Source: Gemmatimonadota bacterium (GTDB taxonomy: Bacteria; Gemmatimonadota; Gemmatimonadetes; Gemmatimonadales; Gemmatimonadaceae). Taken from it: 64,000 nucleotides of DNA. A program made the position numbers and the translations under genes. Positions 53,191 through 61,607 of this stretch are shown here, piece by piece; position 1 is the first letter of the stretch, and every line of letters starts with the position of its first letter. The notes below the pieces were generated by a model. The model did no database searches. It was not told the DNA's origin and was given only the letters and a program-made list of their open reading frames with translations. Where the stretch lies: positions 62,001 through 126,000 of the forward strand of contig JADJAD010000013.1 of the NCBI GenBank assembly GCA_016704465.1. The letters are read 5' to 3'.

Positions 53191-54252
53191 CTAGGTCCAC
53201 TGTTCCACCGAGCATCGCGCCACGAAGGGCACGCCTTCCTCTTGCACGGCTCGGGCCACGTCGTCCAGGGACTCTCCCTTGCGTGCCCGCACCGAGAAGA
53301 CGAGGGTCGTCTCGTCGTTCGCCGACCCGCTGCTGACGAGATCGTGGCGCCGGGCGCGCTGCGTGAGGATCGCCTCGACCTCCGGGCGCGCATCATCCGT
53401 CCCTGCGATCACGACCGTGAGGCGTCCGTCGAACTTCGGGCGCGTCTCCCCACCCACTGGCACCTCGTCGCGGCGGCGCCTGACGCGAGTCGCGAGCGCG
53501 TCGAGCTGCTCGGGCGCCAAGGTCTCGAGGATCTCGCGATCGAGGCGCGCGACAAACTGGCTCGTGCGATTGGCGATCGCCACGGCGCGCTCCATGTGCT
53601 GCTCGGCACGACGTCCCTCCAGCGCCGGCGGCGTGCGGGCGAAGTCCGTCTGCGACAGCCCGAGCGCGATGGCGATGTATAACAGGGAGAGCACGAGCGC
53701 CACCTCGAGCTGCACGCCGCAGGCAAGTCCAAGCGCGCTGACAACAAAGATGTAGACGGCGTCCTTCGAGTCCTCGAGCGAGGTGCGAAAGCGGACCGCC
53801 GCCAGGATGCCGGCGAGCGAGAAGGCGAGGGCGATGCTGTTGCGCACCAGCACCGCGACTGCCGCCACCACCACCGGGAGCAGGACCAGCGTGTGCACGA
53901 CGGATTGCGAGTAGCCCTTCTTTTGTCGCGTGAACATGTAGACCCACGCCACGGGAAGGGCCAGCAGGAACGCCGCCACGCACGCAACGGCGACCAGCAG
54001 GGTCACGAGGCCGGGTGGCAGTGCAGGCATGGAGTTGGCCGCGGGGCCGAGCCCGGCCCCTGCCGGCATGGCGTGGCTTCCGCCACCCATCCCGAGGATG
54101 GGAGCGAGCGCCTCGACGACGTTGGCGCGCGACACGGGCGACAGTAGCACCCACGTGCTCCATGCCACGACCGATAGCGACAGATAGTACACGACGAGCC
54201 GTGATACGACGCCTTGAAAGAGCGAGGCGATACCCGGGCGGGACGACGACAT
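53191..54252 (-). CDS. DUF4956 family membrane protein
   Basis: A 353-residue protein with about five membrane segments (RLVVYYLSLSVVAWSTWVLL, VTLLVAVACVAAFLLALPVA, SVVHTLVLLPVVVAAVAVLV and two more). It has the characteristic GILAAVRFRTSLEDSKDAVY motif of DUF4956 and a cytoplasmic C-terminal domain of about 150 residues. DUF4956 genes are often found with CotH and VTC-domain polyphosphate polymerase genes; no VTC gene is present here. ATG 54252 is preferred because the upstream extension is Arg-rich. The CotH-like gene starts 17 bp after its stop. Confidence 0.9.
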   Translation of the reverse strand: MSSSRPGIASLFQGVVSRLVVYYLSLSVVAWSTWVLLSPVSRANVVEALAPILGMGGGSHAMPAGAGLGPAANSMPALPPGLVTLLVAVACVAAFLLALPVAWVYMFTRQKKGYSQSVVHTLVLLPVVVAAVAVLVRNSIALAFSLAGILAAVRFRTSLEDSKDAVYIFVVSALGLACGVQLEVALVLSLLYIAIALGLSQTDFARTPPALEGRRAEQHMERAVAIANRTSQFVARLDREILETLAPEQLDALATRVRRRRDEVPVGGETRPKFDGRLTVVIAGTDDARPEVEAILTQRARRHDLVSSGSANDETTLVFSVRARKGESLDDVARAVQEEGVPFVARCSVEQWT

Positions 54253-54391
54253 GGCGCGGCGGGGGGAGATGGGCGGGGTTTGAATCGCCCCGAACGTACT
54301 GCCCCGCGCGGCGAGAAGGGAGAGCGCAGCGCTGCGGTCGAAACGGCACAGGCGGCAACGTTCGGGTACCGGGGCGCCGCCCGGTGGCCGG

Positions 54392-54397
54392 TACGCT
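54392..54397 (+). promoter_or_regulatory. Possible leaderless -10 box (TACGCT) before the methyltransferase gene
   Basis: TACGCT ends 6 nt before the GTG start at 54404 and there is no Shine-Dalgarno. On the opposite strand a TACGTT about 40 nt before DUF4956 gives a divergent promoter region. Confidence 0.4.
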
Positions 54398-54403
54398 GCA
54401 TCG

Positions 54404-57400
54404 GTGCTCACTCGACGCCTCGCCACCGACCTGCTCGCCCGCTTCGCCGACGGGGCCCCTCCCGCCGCGCTCCTGGGACACCTCGCCTTCCACGGCGACC
54501 TCCTTCCCGTCGATCGCTCGATCCCGCCGCTGGACGACCTTCCGCTCGTTCAGGCAGGCGTGGCGACCGGCCCGGGGGCCCGCCGCGCCCTGGTCGTCGT
54601 CACCCCGCCCAACACCTCGCTCCGGCAGACGCTGGCCACGGTCGCCCAGCGCCTGCACGTGCGATCGCCGCATCACCGGTGGCTGCTCGTGGCGGCGGGC
54701 GCCGATGGTGGCAGCGGGGGGTTTGCCGCGTGGCGAAGCGAGGGAGCGCGTGCGCGGGTCAGTGCGCTCGTCTTCACGCCGCAGCGCCCGCTGGCGAGTG
54801 ACGCCGAGACGCTGCTCGCCCTGCAGGCCGCCATGGACGGCGACGACGTGCTGGTGCACGACCGCTGGTGCGAGATCCTGGGGCGCGAGGCGCTGTCGCA
54901 CCGCTTCTACCGCGCGCTTGAGCACCACGTCATGGCGTTAGGCGAGGGCGCCCGCGGCAGTGCACCCTCCGAGGCGAGGCGCTCGGCCGCCCTGCTCACC
55001 ACCTCCCGGCTGCTCTTTCTCGCCTTCCTGCAGTCCCGCGGATGGCTGGATGGCGATGCCGACTTCCTCGCCCGCCATCTCGACCGGACGCTGGCGCAGG
55101 GCGGCGACGCGCACCGCCGCTTCCTGGAACCGCTCTTCTTCGGCACGCTCAACACCCGCGTCTCCCACCGGGCGACGGCGGCGCGCCGCTTCGGACGCGT
55201 CCCGTTCCTCAACGGCGGGTTGTTCGCCCGCAGTCCCCTCGAGCGCCATCATCGCGCCCTCCGCTTCCGCGACGAAGACCTGGGCGGGCTCTTCGACGAC
55301 ATCCTCACGCGCTATCGATTCTCGCCGCTCGAACAACAGCGCGACTGGAGCCAGAGCGCGATCGATCCCGAGATGCTCGGCCGGGCATTCGAGTCGCTCA
55401 TGGCGTCGCGCGAACGCCGGGACAGCGGATCGTACTACACGCCGCATGCCTTGGTCGTACGCGTGACCGACGCCGCGCTCGAACAGGCGGTCTGCTCGGC
55501 AGGGCTCGTCCCCGACGTGCGTGCGGCGCTGCGCGATCCCTCGCTGCTGCATCCCGACGAGCGGACGCGACTCGGGCGCGGCCTTGCCGACCTGCGCATC
55601 CTCGACCCGGCCTGCGGTTCGGGGGCCTTCCTCGTGCATGTGCTGGAGCGCGTGACGCGCTTGCTGGCCGCCGCGGGCGACGCGCGTCCGATCGCCGAGC
55701 TGCGCCGCGCCGTGCTGACGCAGTCGATCTTCGGGGTCGACGTCAACCCCATGGCCGTCTGGTTGTGCGAGCTGCGCCTGTGGCTGTCGGTGGTCATCGA
55801 CCTCGAGGTCAGCGACCCGCTGGAGGTCCCACCGCTCCCGAACCTCGATCGTAACGTGCGCGTGGGCGACACGGTGACGGGTGGAGGGGTCGGCCTGCGG
55901 CACCACGAGCGCGCGGGAGACGGCGTCGCGCCGCTGCGCGCACGCTACGCGAGGGCGACGGGACTGCGGAAGGTCTCGCTCGCCCGCCAGCTCGATCGGA
56001 CGGAACGACGGCGTGCCCTGGACGACGTCGCCGACCGGCTCGCCCTCGCGTGCCGAGAGCGGTACGAGCTGGTGCAGGCCGCCCGGGGGCGCGACCTGTT
56101 CGGTCATCGGCGTGGGGCAGTCGGCGGTGAGCGCCTCGCGCTGGCCGAGCTGCGGGCGCAGGTGCGGGCCCTCCGCCAGACGCAACGCACGCTGCTGCGC
56201 GGGGGCGCCCTCCCCTTCCGCTTCGCCTCGCACTTCGCCGACGTGGCTGCGCGCGGGGGCTTCGACCTCGTGATCGGCAACCCACCGTGGGTGCGGCTCC
56301 ATCGCATCGCGGCCGATCGGCGCGAGGCGCTGCGTCGCGACTTCGTCGTCTTTCGTCACGCGGCATGGCAGTCGGGGGCGGCGGCCGCGGGGGCCGGCGC
56401 AGGCTTCGCCGCACAGGTCGACCTCGCGGCGATCTTCGCCGAGCGCAGCGTGGAGCTCCTGCGCGTGCACGGAACGCTCGCGCTGCTGCTCCCGCTCAAG
56501 TTGTGGCGGTCGCTGGCCGGCGGCGGCGTGCGTCGCCTGCTGGGTACCGACCACGACCTGCGGCTGCTGGAGGACTGGTCGGAGGCGCCGGCGTCCTTCG
56601 ATGCGGCCGTCTATCCGTCGTTGATCGTCGTGCGGCGCCTGCCCGGCGCCGCGTCCCCCGCCTCGACGCCGTTCGACGCGGCGACGCGCGCGTCGTCCCC
56701 CGCGATCGCCGGCGCATCGGACCTCGGTTCGGCAGACACCGTGCAGCTTGGCGTCCATCGGCGGGAGCTGGCAATCAGCTGGCGGTGTGCGCGGCAGGCA
56801 CTCGCGTTCGACGACTCGCCGGGCGCGCCGTGGCTGATCCTGCCGCCGCCAGCACGGCAGGCATTCGAGCGCCTGGGACGGGCCGGACCGGCGCTGTCAC
56901 AGAGCGGCCTCGGTCGTCCGCTGCTCGGGGTGAAGTGCGGCTGCAACGACGCCTTTCTCGTGGAGTGTGTCGAGGGAGGCGTGACGCACGCCACGGTGAC
57001 CGCTGGCGGACGGCAGGGCGCGGTCGAGGTAGCACTGCTGCGCCCGGTCCTTCGCGGAGAGTCGGCCCGCGCGTGGACGCACGCCCGCACGCCCGAGCGC
57101 ATCATCTGGACGCACGACGACGCCGGTTCCCCGCTGGCCGCGCTTCCACCGCTCGCAGCGCGCTGGTTGTCGCGGTGGCGCGGGGCGCTCACCAAGCGGA
57201 CCGACCTGCGCGGCCGACAGGCGTGGTGGTCGCTGCACCGCATCGACGGCGCCAGTCACGATCGGGCTCGCGTCGTGTGGGCCGACGTGAGTCGAGGGCC
57301 CCGTGCCTGTGTCCTCCCGGCGCACTCCCCCGTCGTGCCACTCAACAGCTGCTACGTCATCAGCTGCCGGGACGACGTGGATGCCGCGGCGTTCGCCACG

Positions 57401-57667
57401 CTGTTGAACTCGCCGCTGGCCGCGGCGTGGCTCGATGCGCTCGCCGAGCCGGCTCGCGGCGGATTTCGACGCTATCTCGGCTGGACGGTCGCCCGTCTCC
57501 CGATCCCGTCCGACTGGGCGCGCGCACGGTCCATCCTCGCCCCCATCGGCAAACGCGGCGTTGCCGGCGAGGTCGTGGGAAGCGACGAGCTGCTCGACGC
57601 GGCGATCGCTGCGTATCGCGTGCGCGTCTCGGTCGCGCGAGCGCTGGTCGAGTGGACGTGGCGATGA
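54404..57667 (+). CDS. DNA adenine-N6 methyltransferase, Eco57I/PglX-like, without visible nuclease domain
   Basis: A 1087-residue protein. After an N-terminal region of about 180 residues of unknown role comes a helical part (LLTTSRLLFLAFLQSRGWLD). The methyltransferase core follows: SGSYYTPHALV near residue 341, SAM motif DPACGSGAF near 400, GVDVNPMAVWLCELRLW, and the catalytic NPPW (DLVIGNPPWVRLH) near 625. From about 850 there is a target-recognition-like region (KCGCNDAFL, LRGESARAWTH, NSCYVISCRDDVDAAAFATL, YLGWTVARLPIP). No PD-(D/E)xK or HNH motif was seen. It is coupled by ATGA to a SNF2 helicase, so it probably works with it rather than as a type IIG enzyme. Confidence 0.9.
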   Translation: MLTRRLATDLLARFADGAPPAALLGHLAFHGDLLPVDRSIPPLDDLPLVQAGVATGPGARRALVVVTPPNTSLRQTLATVAQRLHVRSPHHRWLLVAAGADGGSGGFAAWRSEGARARVSALVFTPQRPLASDAETLLALQAAMDGDDVLVHDRWCEILGREALSHRFYRALEHHVMALGEGARGSAPSEARRSAALLTTSRLLFLAFLQSRGWLDGDADFLARHLDRTLAQGGDAHRRFLEPLFFGTLNTRVSHRATAARRFGRVPFLNGGLFARSPLERHHRALRFRDEDLGGLFDDILTRYRFSPLEQQRDWSQSAIDPEMLGRAFESLMASRERRDSGSYYTPHALVVRVTDAALEQAVCSAGLVPDVRAALRDPSLLHPDERTRLGRGLADLRILDPACGSGAFLVHVLERVTRLLAAAGDARPIAELRRAVLTQSIFGVDVNPMAVWLCELRLWLSVVIDLEVSDPLEVPPLPNLDRNVRVGDTVTGGGVGLRHHERAGDGVAPLRARYARATGLRKVSLARQLDRTERRRALDDVADRLALACRERYELVQAARGRDLFGHRRGAVGGERLALAELRAQVRALRQTQRTLLRGGALPFRFASHFADVAARGGFDLVIGNPPWVRLHRIAADRREALRRDFVVFRHAAWQSGAAAAGAGAGFAAQVDLAAIFAERSVELLRVHGTLALLLPLKLWRSLAGGGVRRLLGTDHDLRLLEDWSEAPASFDAAVYPSLIVVRRLPGAASPASTPFDAATRASSPAIAGASDLGSADTVQLGVHRRELAISWRCARQALAFDDSPGAPWLILPPPARQAFERLGRAGPALSQSGLGRPLLGVKCGCNDAFLVECVEGGVTHATVTAGGRQGAVEVALLRPVLRGESARAWTHARTPERIIWTHDDAGSPLAALPPLAARWLSRWRGALTKRTDLRGRQAWWSLHRIDGASHDRARVVWADVSRGPRACVLPAHSPVVPLNSCYVISCRDDVDAAAFATLLNSPLAAAWLDALAEPARGGFRRYLGWTVARLPIPSDWARARSILAPIGKRGVAGEVVGSDELLDAAIAAYRVRVSVARALVEWTWR

Positions 57668-60168
57668 CGGCCGTGCGCGCCGTGCCCTTCCTTCGCCGCT
57701 GCCTGGCGCACCTCGGCGACGAGACAACCGCGCACGACGATGGCACCCTGCTCGGCACCGTCACCCTCTTCCCGCATCAGGTCAGTGGCGCCCGTCGGCT
57801 GCACGACATCATAGAGTCGTACGGTGGCGCGCTGCTCGCCGATGAGGTTGGCCTCGGCAAGACGTTCACCGCGCTCCAGGTCGCGCGCCACGCGCCCACC
57901 GTCCTCATCGTCGCCCCGGCCGTGCTGCGCGACATGTGGCAGCGCGCCCTCGACCACTGCGGCGTCGCCGCCGACATCGTGAGTTACGAGCGCCTCAGCG
58001 CCGGACGCATCGACGCGCGCCCACGCTGGTCGCTGGTGATGCTCGATGAGGCACACCACGCCCGCACGCCGACCACGCGCCGCTATCGCGCGTTGGAGAC
58101 CATCACGCGCGGAGCCCGTGTGCTGCTCATCACCGCGACGCCGATCCACAATCGACGCCGGGACCTGCAGGCGCTGTTCGCCCTGTTCCTCGGCGCCGGC
58201 GCCTCGACGCTCGATGACGCGACGGTGAGCGCGTTGATCGTGCGACGGCGTGTGGACGACGTTCGGCGCCCATTCCCGGTCCTTGCGCCGCTCGTGAGGC
58301 ATGCGTTGCCGCGTGCCGATGCGGTCCTCGAGGCCCTGCGTGCCCTCCCTCCACCGCTCCCGCCCGCCGATGGCGGTGTCGCCCAGGCACTCGTGGCGCT
58401 GCAGCTGACGAGAGCCTGGTGCTCCAGCGACGCCGCACTGCTCGCCGCCATCCGCCGGCGACTTGTCACGGCCGTCGCACTTGAACAGTCGCTCGAGTGC
58501 GGCCGCCGTCCCTCGCGGCGCGACCTCGTCAGCTGGACCGCGGCCTCGGACGGCAGTGTGCAGCTCGCCTTCCCGCAGCTTGTCGCGGCCCCCGCGCGCG
58601 AGGCAAGCGTCGGGGACTCGCTCGCGACCGTGCGCGCCCATGCGGCGGCGCTGCGTGTCGTGCGCGCCCTGGTCCGCGGCCACGCCGGACGGGATGGCGC
58701 GCGCTACGCCGTGCTACGACGCCTCCTGGAGGCACGACGAGGGCGGCAGGTGGTCATCTTCACCCACAGCGCGGAGACGGCCGAAGCGGCGTTCGCGACG
58801 TTGCGTCGCAGCGCGCGGATCGCCCTGCTCACGGGACGCGGCGCCGCGCTGGCCAGCGGTCCGGTCGCCCGGAGAGACGTCCTGGACCAGTTCGCACCGA
58901 CCGACGACCGCACCCGCCCGAACTCAGGGCGCCCCGTCGCGGAGGCGGCGCGCATCGACGTGCTCGTCGCGAGCGACGTGGCGAGCGAAGGGATCGACTT
59001 GCAGCGCGCGGCCGTTGTCGTGCACCTCGACCTGCCATGGACCGTGGCGCGGTTGGAGCAACGCATGGGACGGGTGCGGCGAATCGGTTCGTGCCACGCC
59101 AAGGTCGAGGCGCACTTCGTCGCCCCGCCGGTGGGCGCGCACGAGCTCGACGCCACCCTCCGCCACCTCATGCGCAAGGCCGCCGTCGCCGGGGCGACCA
59201 TCGGTAGTTCCAGCGTGTTGGGCGACGCCGAGCAGTGGGCCGAGCTGCTCCCGGCCACCGCTCACAGCGCGCCCGCCACTGCGCGCAACGGCATCCGTGA
59301 TGTCCTGCGTCGCCTCGAAGCTCTCGCGAGGCGCGAGGCCGGGAGGGTTGTGACGTCCGGTGCTTCCTCTGCGACAGCCGCGGATGCATCCCCGGCCACG
59401 GTCGTTCGGTGGCCCGTACTTCGACGGGCGCCACCCTGCACCGTCGCCCTGGTGTCGATCGCCGGATGTGCCCATCTCGTCGTCGCCACGCGGCTCCGTG
59501 GCGTGTCGCACGATCCGGCCGTCGTGCTCGCCGTACTCGAAGCCGCACAGGCGGCGATCTGTGCCGCCGAAAAGGGTCGTGCCTGTGCGCCCGGAGACCT
59601 CGTGACGCGAGACGAAACGACCGACCGCCCGTGCGACTGCGCGTGCGACTGCGCGTGCGACCGCGCGTTCGACTGCGCGTTCGACCGCGCGTGCGACCGC
59701 GCGCGCCAAAGCGCGTGCGCGAGCGAGAACGCCGCGGCGAGCGACTCAACGACCACAACCGAGCTGGAACACCGCGTGCGCCAGTGGTGCCGCGCGCGCG
59801 CCGCTGCCGGCGCAGTCGTACCGCCGACCGCTCGCAATTCGCCAAGCCATCGACGGCTCCTGCATCTGCTCGACGCACTGCCCTCGTGCGCCCCGCGGGC
59901 CCAGCGGGCGCGGGTGGCAACGGCCGTCGCCGAGGCGCGGGCGTTCGCCGTGCGACAGCAGGGAGCGGGAGTGGAGCGTTTGCTCGATACACTGTCGACA
60001 TCCCATCCCCCAGCCGGGGCTGGCGCCGAGCAACGCGAGCACTGGCTTGTCGAGGTGGTGCGAACGCTGCGCCCGGCGCCCGGCGACGAGCGCGCAGCCG
60101 CACCGCAAGACGATCACCCTTCCGGCGTCGTCCTCCACGGCATGCTGACCCTGCATCGCGCCTGCTGA
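57664..60168 (+). CDS. SNF2-family DEAD/DEAH-box helicase with Cys-rich repeat linker
   Basis: An 834-residue protein. The first RecA lobe has DEVGLGKTFTALQVA (Walker A, residue ~60), VMLDEAHHARTPTTRRYRAL (DEAH, ~127) and LLITATPIHNRR (~157). The second lobe has VVIFTHSAETAE, VLVASDVASEGIDLQRA (~436) and EQRMGRVRRIGS (~465). The C-terminal 300 residues include a CDCA-type repeat (about 656-680) from a 12-bp tandem repeat. It resembles SNF2 proteins of defence systems such as DrmD in class 1 DISARM. The start is fixed by ATGA overlap with the methyltransferase; the longer upstream frame is antisense-like sequence. No nuclease domain is visible. Confidence 0.9.
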   Translation: MTAVRAVPFLRRCLAHLGDETTAHDDGTLLGTVTLFPHQVSGARRLHDIIESYGGALLADEVGLGKTFTALQVARHAPTVLIVAPAVLRDMWQRALDHCGVAADIVSYERLSAGRIDARPRWSLVMLDEAHHARTPTTRRYRALETITRGARVLLITATPIHNRRRDLQALFALFLGAGASTLDDATVSALIVRRRVDDVRRPFPVLAPLVRHALPRADAVLEALRALPPPLPPADGGVAQALVALQLTRAWCSSDAALLAAIRRRLVTAVALEQSLECGRRPSRRDLVSWTAASDGSVQLAFPQLVAAPAREASVGDSLATVRAHAAALRVVRALVRGHAGRDGARYAVLRRLLEARRGRQVVIFTHSAETAEAAFATLRRSARIALLTGRGAALASGPVARRDVLDQFAPTDDRTRPNSGRPVAEAARIDVLVASDVASEGIDLQRAAVVVHLDLPWTVARLEQRMGRVRRIGSCHAKVEAHFVAPPVGAHELDATLRHLMRKAAVAGATIGSSSVLGDAEQWAELLPATAHSAPATARNGIRDVLRRLEALARREAGRVVTSGASSATAADASPATVVRWPVLRRAPPCTVALVSIAGCAHLVVATRLRGVSHDPAVVLAVLEAAQAAICAAEKGRACAPGDLVTRDETTDRPCDCACDCACDRAFDCAFDRACDRARQSACASENAAASDSTTTTELEHRVRQWCRARAAAGAVVPPTARNSPSHRRLLHLLDALPSCAPRAQRARVATAVAEARAFAVRQQGAGVERLLDTLSTSHPPAGAGAEQREHWLVEVVRTLRPAPGDERAAAPQDDHPSGVVLHGMLTLHRAC
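59632..59703. repeat. 12-bp tandem repeat (tgcgactgcgcg), 6 units, inside the helicase gene
   Basis: Units tgcgactgcgcg, tgcgaccgcgcg and ttcgaccgcgcg alternate without indels. In frame they encode C-D-C-A, C-D-R-A, F-D-C-A and similar, inserting about ten Cys/Asp pairs into the C-terminal region of the SNF2 protein. Confidence 0.95.
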
Positions 60169-60179
60169 TCGTCGTGCGC

Positions 60180-60185
60180 TATGCT
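60180..60185 (+). promoter_or_regulatory. Possible leaderless -10 box (TATGCT) before the HAD phosphatase gene
   Basis: TATGCT ends 7 nt before ATG 60193. It would argue for 60193 rather than the in-frame ATG at 60181 that lies within this box. Confidence 0.35.
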
Positions 60186-60192
60186 TGTCTTC

Positions 60193-60891
60193 ATGTCGCT
60201 TCCCAGCCATCGGCCGACCGCGGCCCGCCCCCTCCCCGTTGTCCTGTTCGATCTCGACGGCACCCTCATCGACTCCCTCGAGCTGCTCGTGGGCGCCATG
60301 CAGCACGCCTTCGAGACGTGGAGCGGGCCGCGCCCCACGGTCGAGGAATGGGTGGCCACCATCGGGCGCCCGCTGCTCTGGCAGTTCGGGCAGTACGCGA
60401 CCACCACCGAAGAGGTCCAGCACCTCGTCGGCACCTATCGCACCTTCCAGAACGAGCATCACGATCGCCTCACGCGCCCCTTCGCCGGGATACCATCGCT
60501 CGTCGAGCGGTTGAGCACTGAGGGACATCTGCTCGGCGTCGTGACCAGCAAGGGCGATCACCTTGCCAATCGCTCCATCACGCACGTCGGTCTCGCCCCG
60601 TTCTTCCCGGTCGTCGTCGGCGCCGACCGCACCACCAAGCACAAACCCGACCCCGATCCTATCCGGTTCGCCCTCCGCGAGCTGCGCGCCGAGCCGGCTC
60701 AGGCCGTCTACGTCGGCGATTCGCCCTACGACATGATGTCGGCCAACGCCGCCGGCGTTACCTCGATCGGTGTGACCTGGGGCGCCTCGGCCCTCGAACC
60801 GCTCCGCCGCGGCGAGCCGCAGCACGTCGTCGGCACTGTCGAGGAACTCGATGCGCTCCTGGCAAAACTTCGGGCAGGGTTCGCCCCGTAG
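60193..60891 (+). CDS. HAD-superfamily phosphatase (Gph/PpaX-like)
   Basis: A 232-residue HAD subfamily IA enzyme. Motif I is VVLFDLDGTLIDS, motif II is GVVTSKGDH, the motif III Lys is in KHKPDPDPIRFA, and motif IV is VYVGDSPYDMMSANAAG. The alpha-helical cap has the phosphoglycolate phosphatase / pyrophosphatase PpaX arrangement. Substrates of this subgroup vary (phosphoglycolate, pyrophosphate, sugar phosphates). It begins 24 bp after the helicase stop, but its own -10-like box suggests separate expression. Confidence 0.93.
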   Translation: MSLPSHRPTAARPLPVVLFDLDGTLIDSLELLVGAMQHAFETWSGPRPTVEEWVATIGRPLLWQFGQYATTTEEVQHLVGTYRTFQNEHHDRLTRPFAGIPSLVERLSTEGHLLGVVTSKGDHLANRSITHVGLAPFFPVVVGADRTTKHKPDPDPIRFALRELRAEPAQAVYVGDSPYDMMSANAAGVTSIGVTWGASALEPLRRGEPQHVVGTVEELDALLAKLRAGFAP

Positions 60892-61043
60892 GGAGGCACG
60901 GGACGGGGAGTCGGGTGTGTGCGCCCCGATTCCGCCACGGAGCATTGCCGGGCACGCCGTCCCGACCGTACGTCCGCTCCGATTCAAACCTTTCGGCCGT
61001 CGCGGCTATCTCAGCAGGTGAGACTTCGACGACCGGATCGATC

Positions 61044-61607
61044 GTGACGGTGGCTGCCCTGGAATACCTCTCAAACCCCGTAGCGACCGACTCATCGGAC
61101 GCGGCACTGGCCGCGACCGGGGACCGACAGGCGTTCGAGCGGCTGTATCGGACGCATGTGAACCGCGTCTTCGCGGTCTGTGCGCGCATGGTCAACGACC
61201 GCACGCACGCCGAGGAACTCACGCAGGATGTCTTCGTCCGCGCGTGGGACAAGCTTTCGCTGTTCCGGGGAGAGGCCGCGTTCGGCACATGGCTCCACCG
61301 GTTGGCGGTCAACGTGGTCCTGAATGCGCGCAAGACCGAGGGGCGGCGACGATCGCGCTTCGAGACGGAGGGAGACGAGATTGAGGCGGTGCCGCAGGGT
61401 GCTGCGGTCTCGGTCCCGGGCGCCTCGATCGACCTGGACGCCGCGATCTCGCGCCTCCCCCCCGGCGCCAGGCGCGTGTTCATCCTGCACGACGTGGAAG
61501 GCTACAAGCACGAAGAGGTCGCCGACATGCTCGGCATTACCGCTGGGGGAAGCAAGGCGCAGCTGCATCGCGCCCGGCACCTGCTACGTCAGACCCTGAA
61601 TCGATGA
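61044..61607 (+). CDS. RNA polymerase sigma factor, ECF subfamily
   Basis: A 187-residue ECF sigma factor. Region 2 (FERLYRTHVNRVFAVCARMV, AEELTQDVFVRAWDKLSLF) recognises the -10 element, and region 4 (ISRLPPGARRVFILHDVEGY, KHEEVADMLGITAGGSKAQLH) the -35. The start is uncertain: GTG 61044 and GTG 61050 are both just upstream of the domain, and the longer frame to 60915 has no support. The stop overlaps the anti-sigma gene (ATGA), the standard ECF/anti-sigma pairing. Confidence 0.93.
   Translation: MTVAALEYLSNPVATDSSDAALAATGDRQAFERLYRTHVNRVFAVCARMVNDRTHAEELTQDVFVRAWDKLSLFRGEAAFGTWLHRLAVNVVLNARKTEGRRRSRFETEGDEIEAVPQGAAVSVPGASIDLDAAISRLPPGARRVFILHDVEGYKHEEVADMLGITAGGSKAQLHRARHLLRQTLNR

Noticed and set aside
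54938..56758. A 606-residue minus-strand frame
   Set aside because: Antisense to the methyltransferase, whose SAM and NPPW motifs are intact.
56287..57663. Upstream extension of the helicase frame
   Set aside because: Overlaps the methyltransferase coding sequence in another frame; the ATGA junction at 57664 fixes the helicase start.
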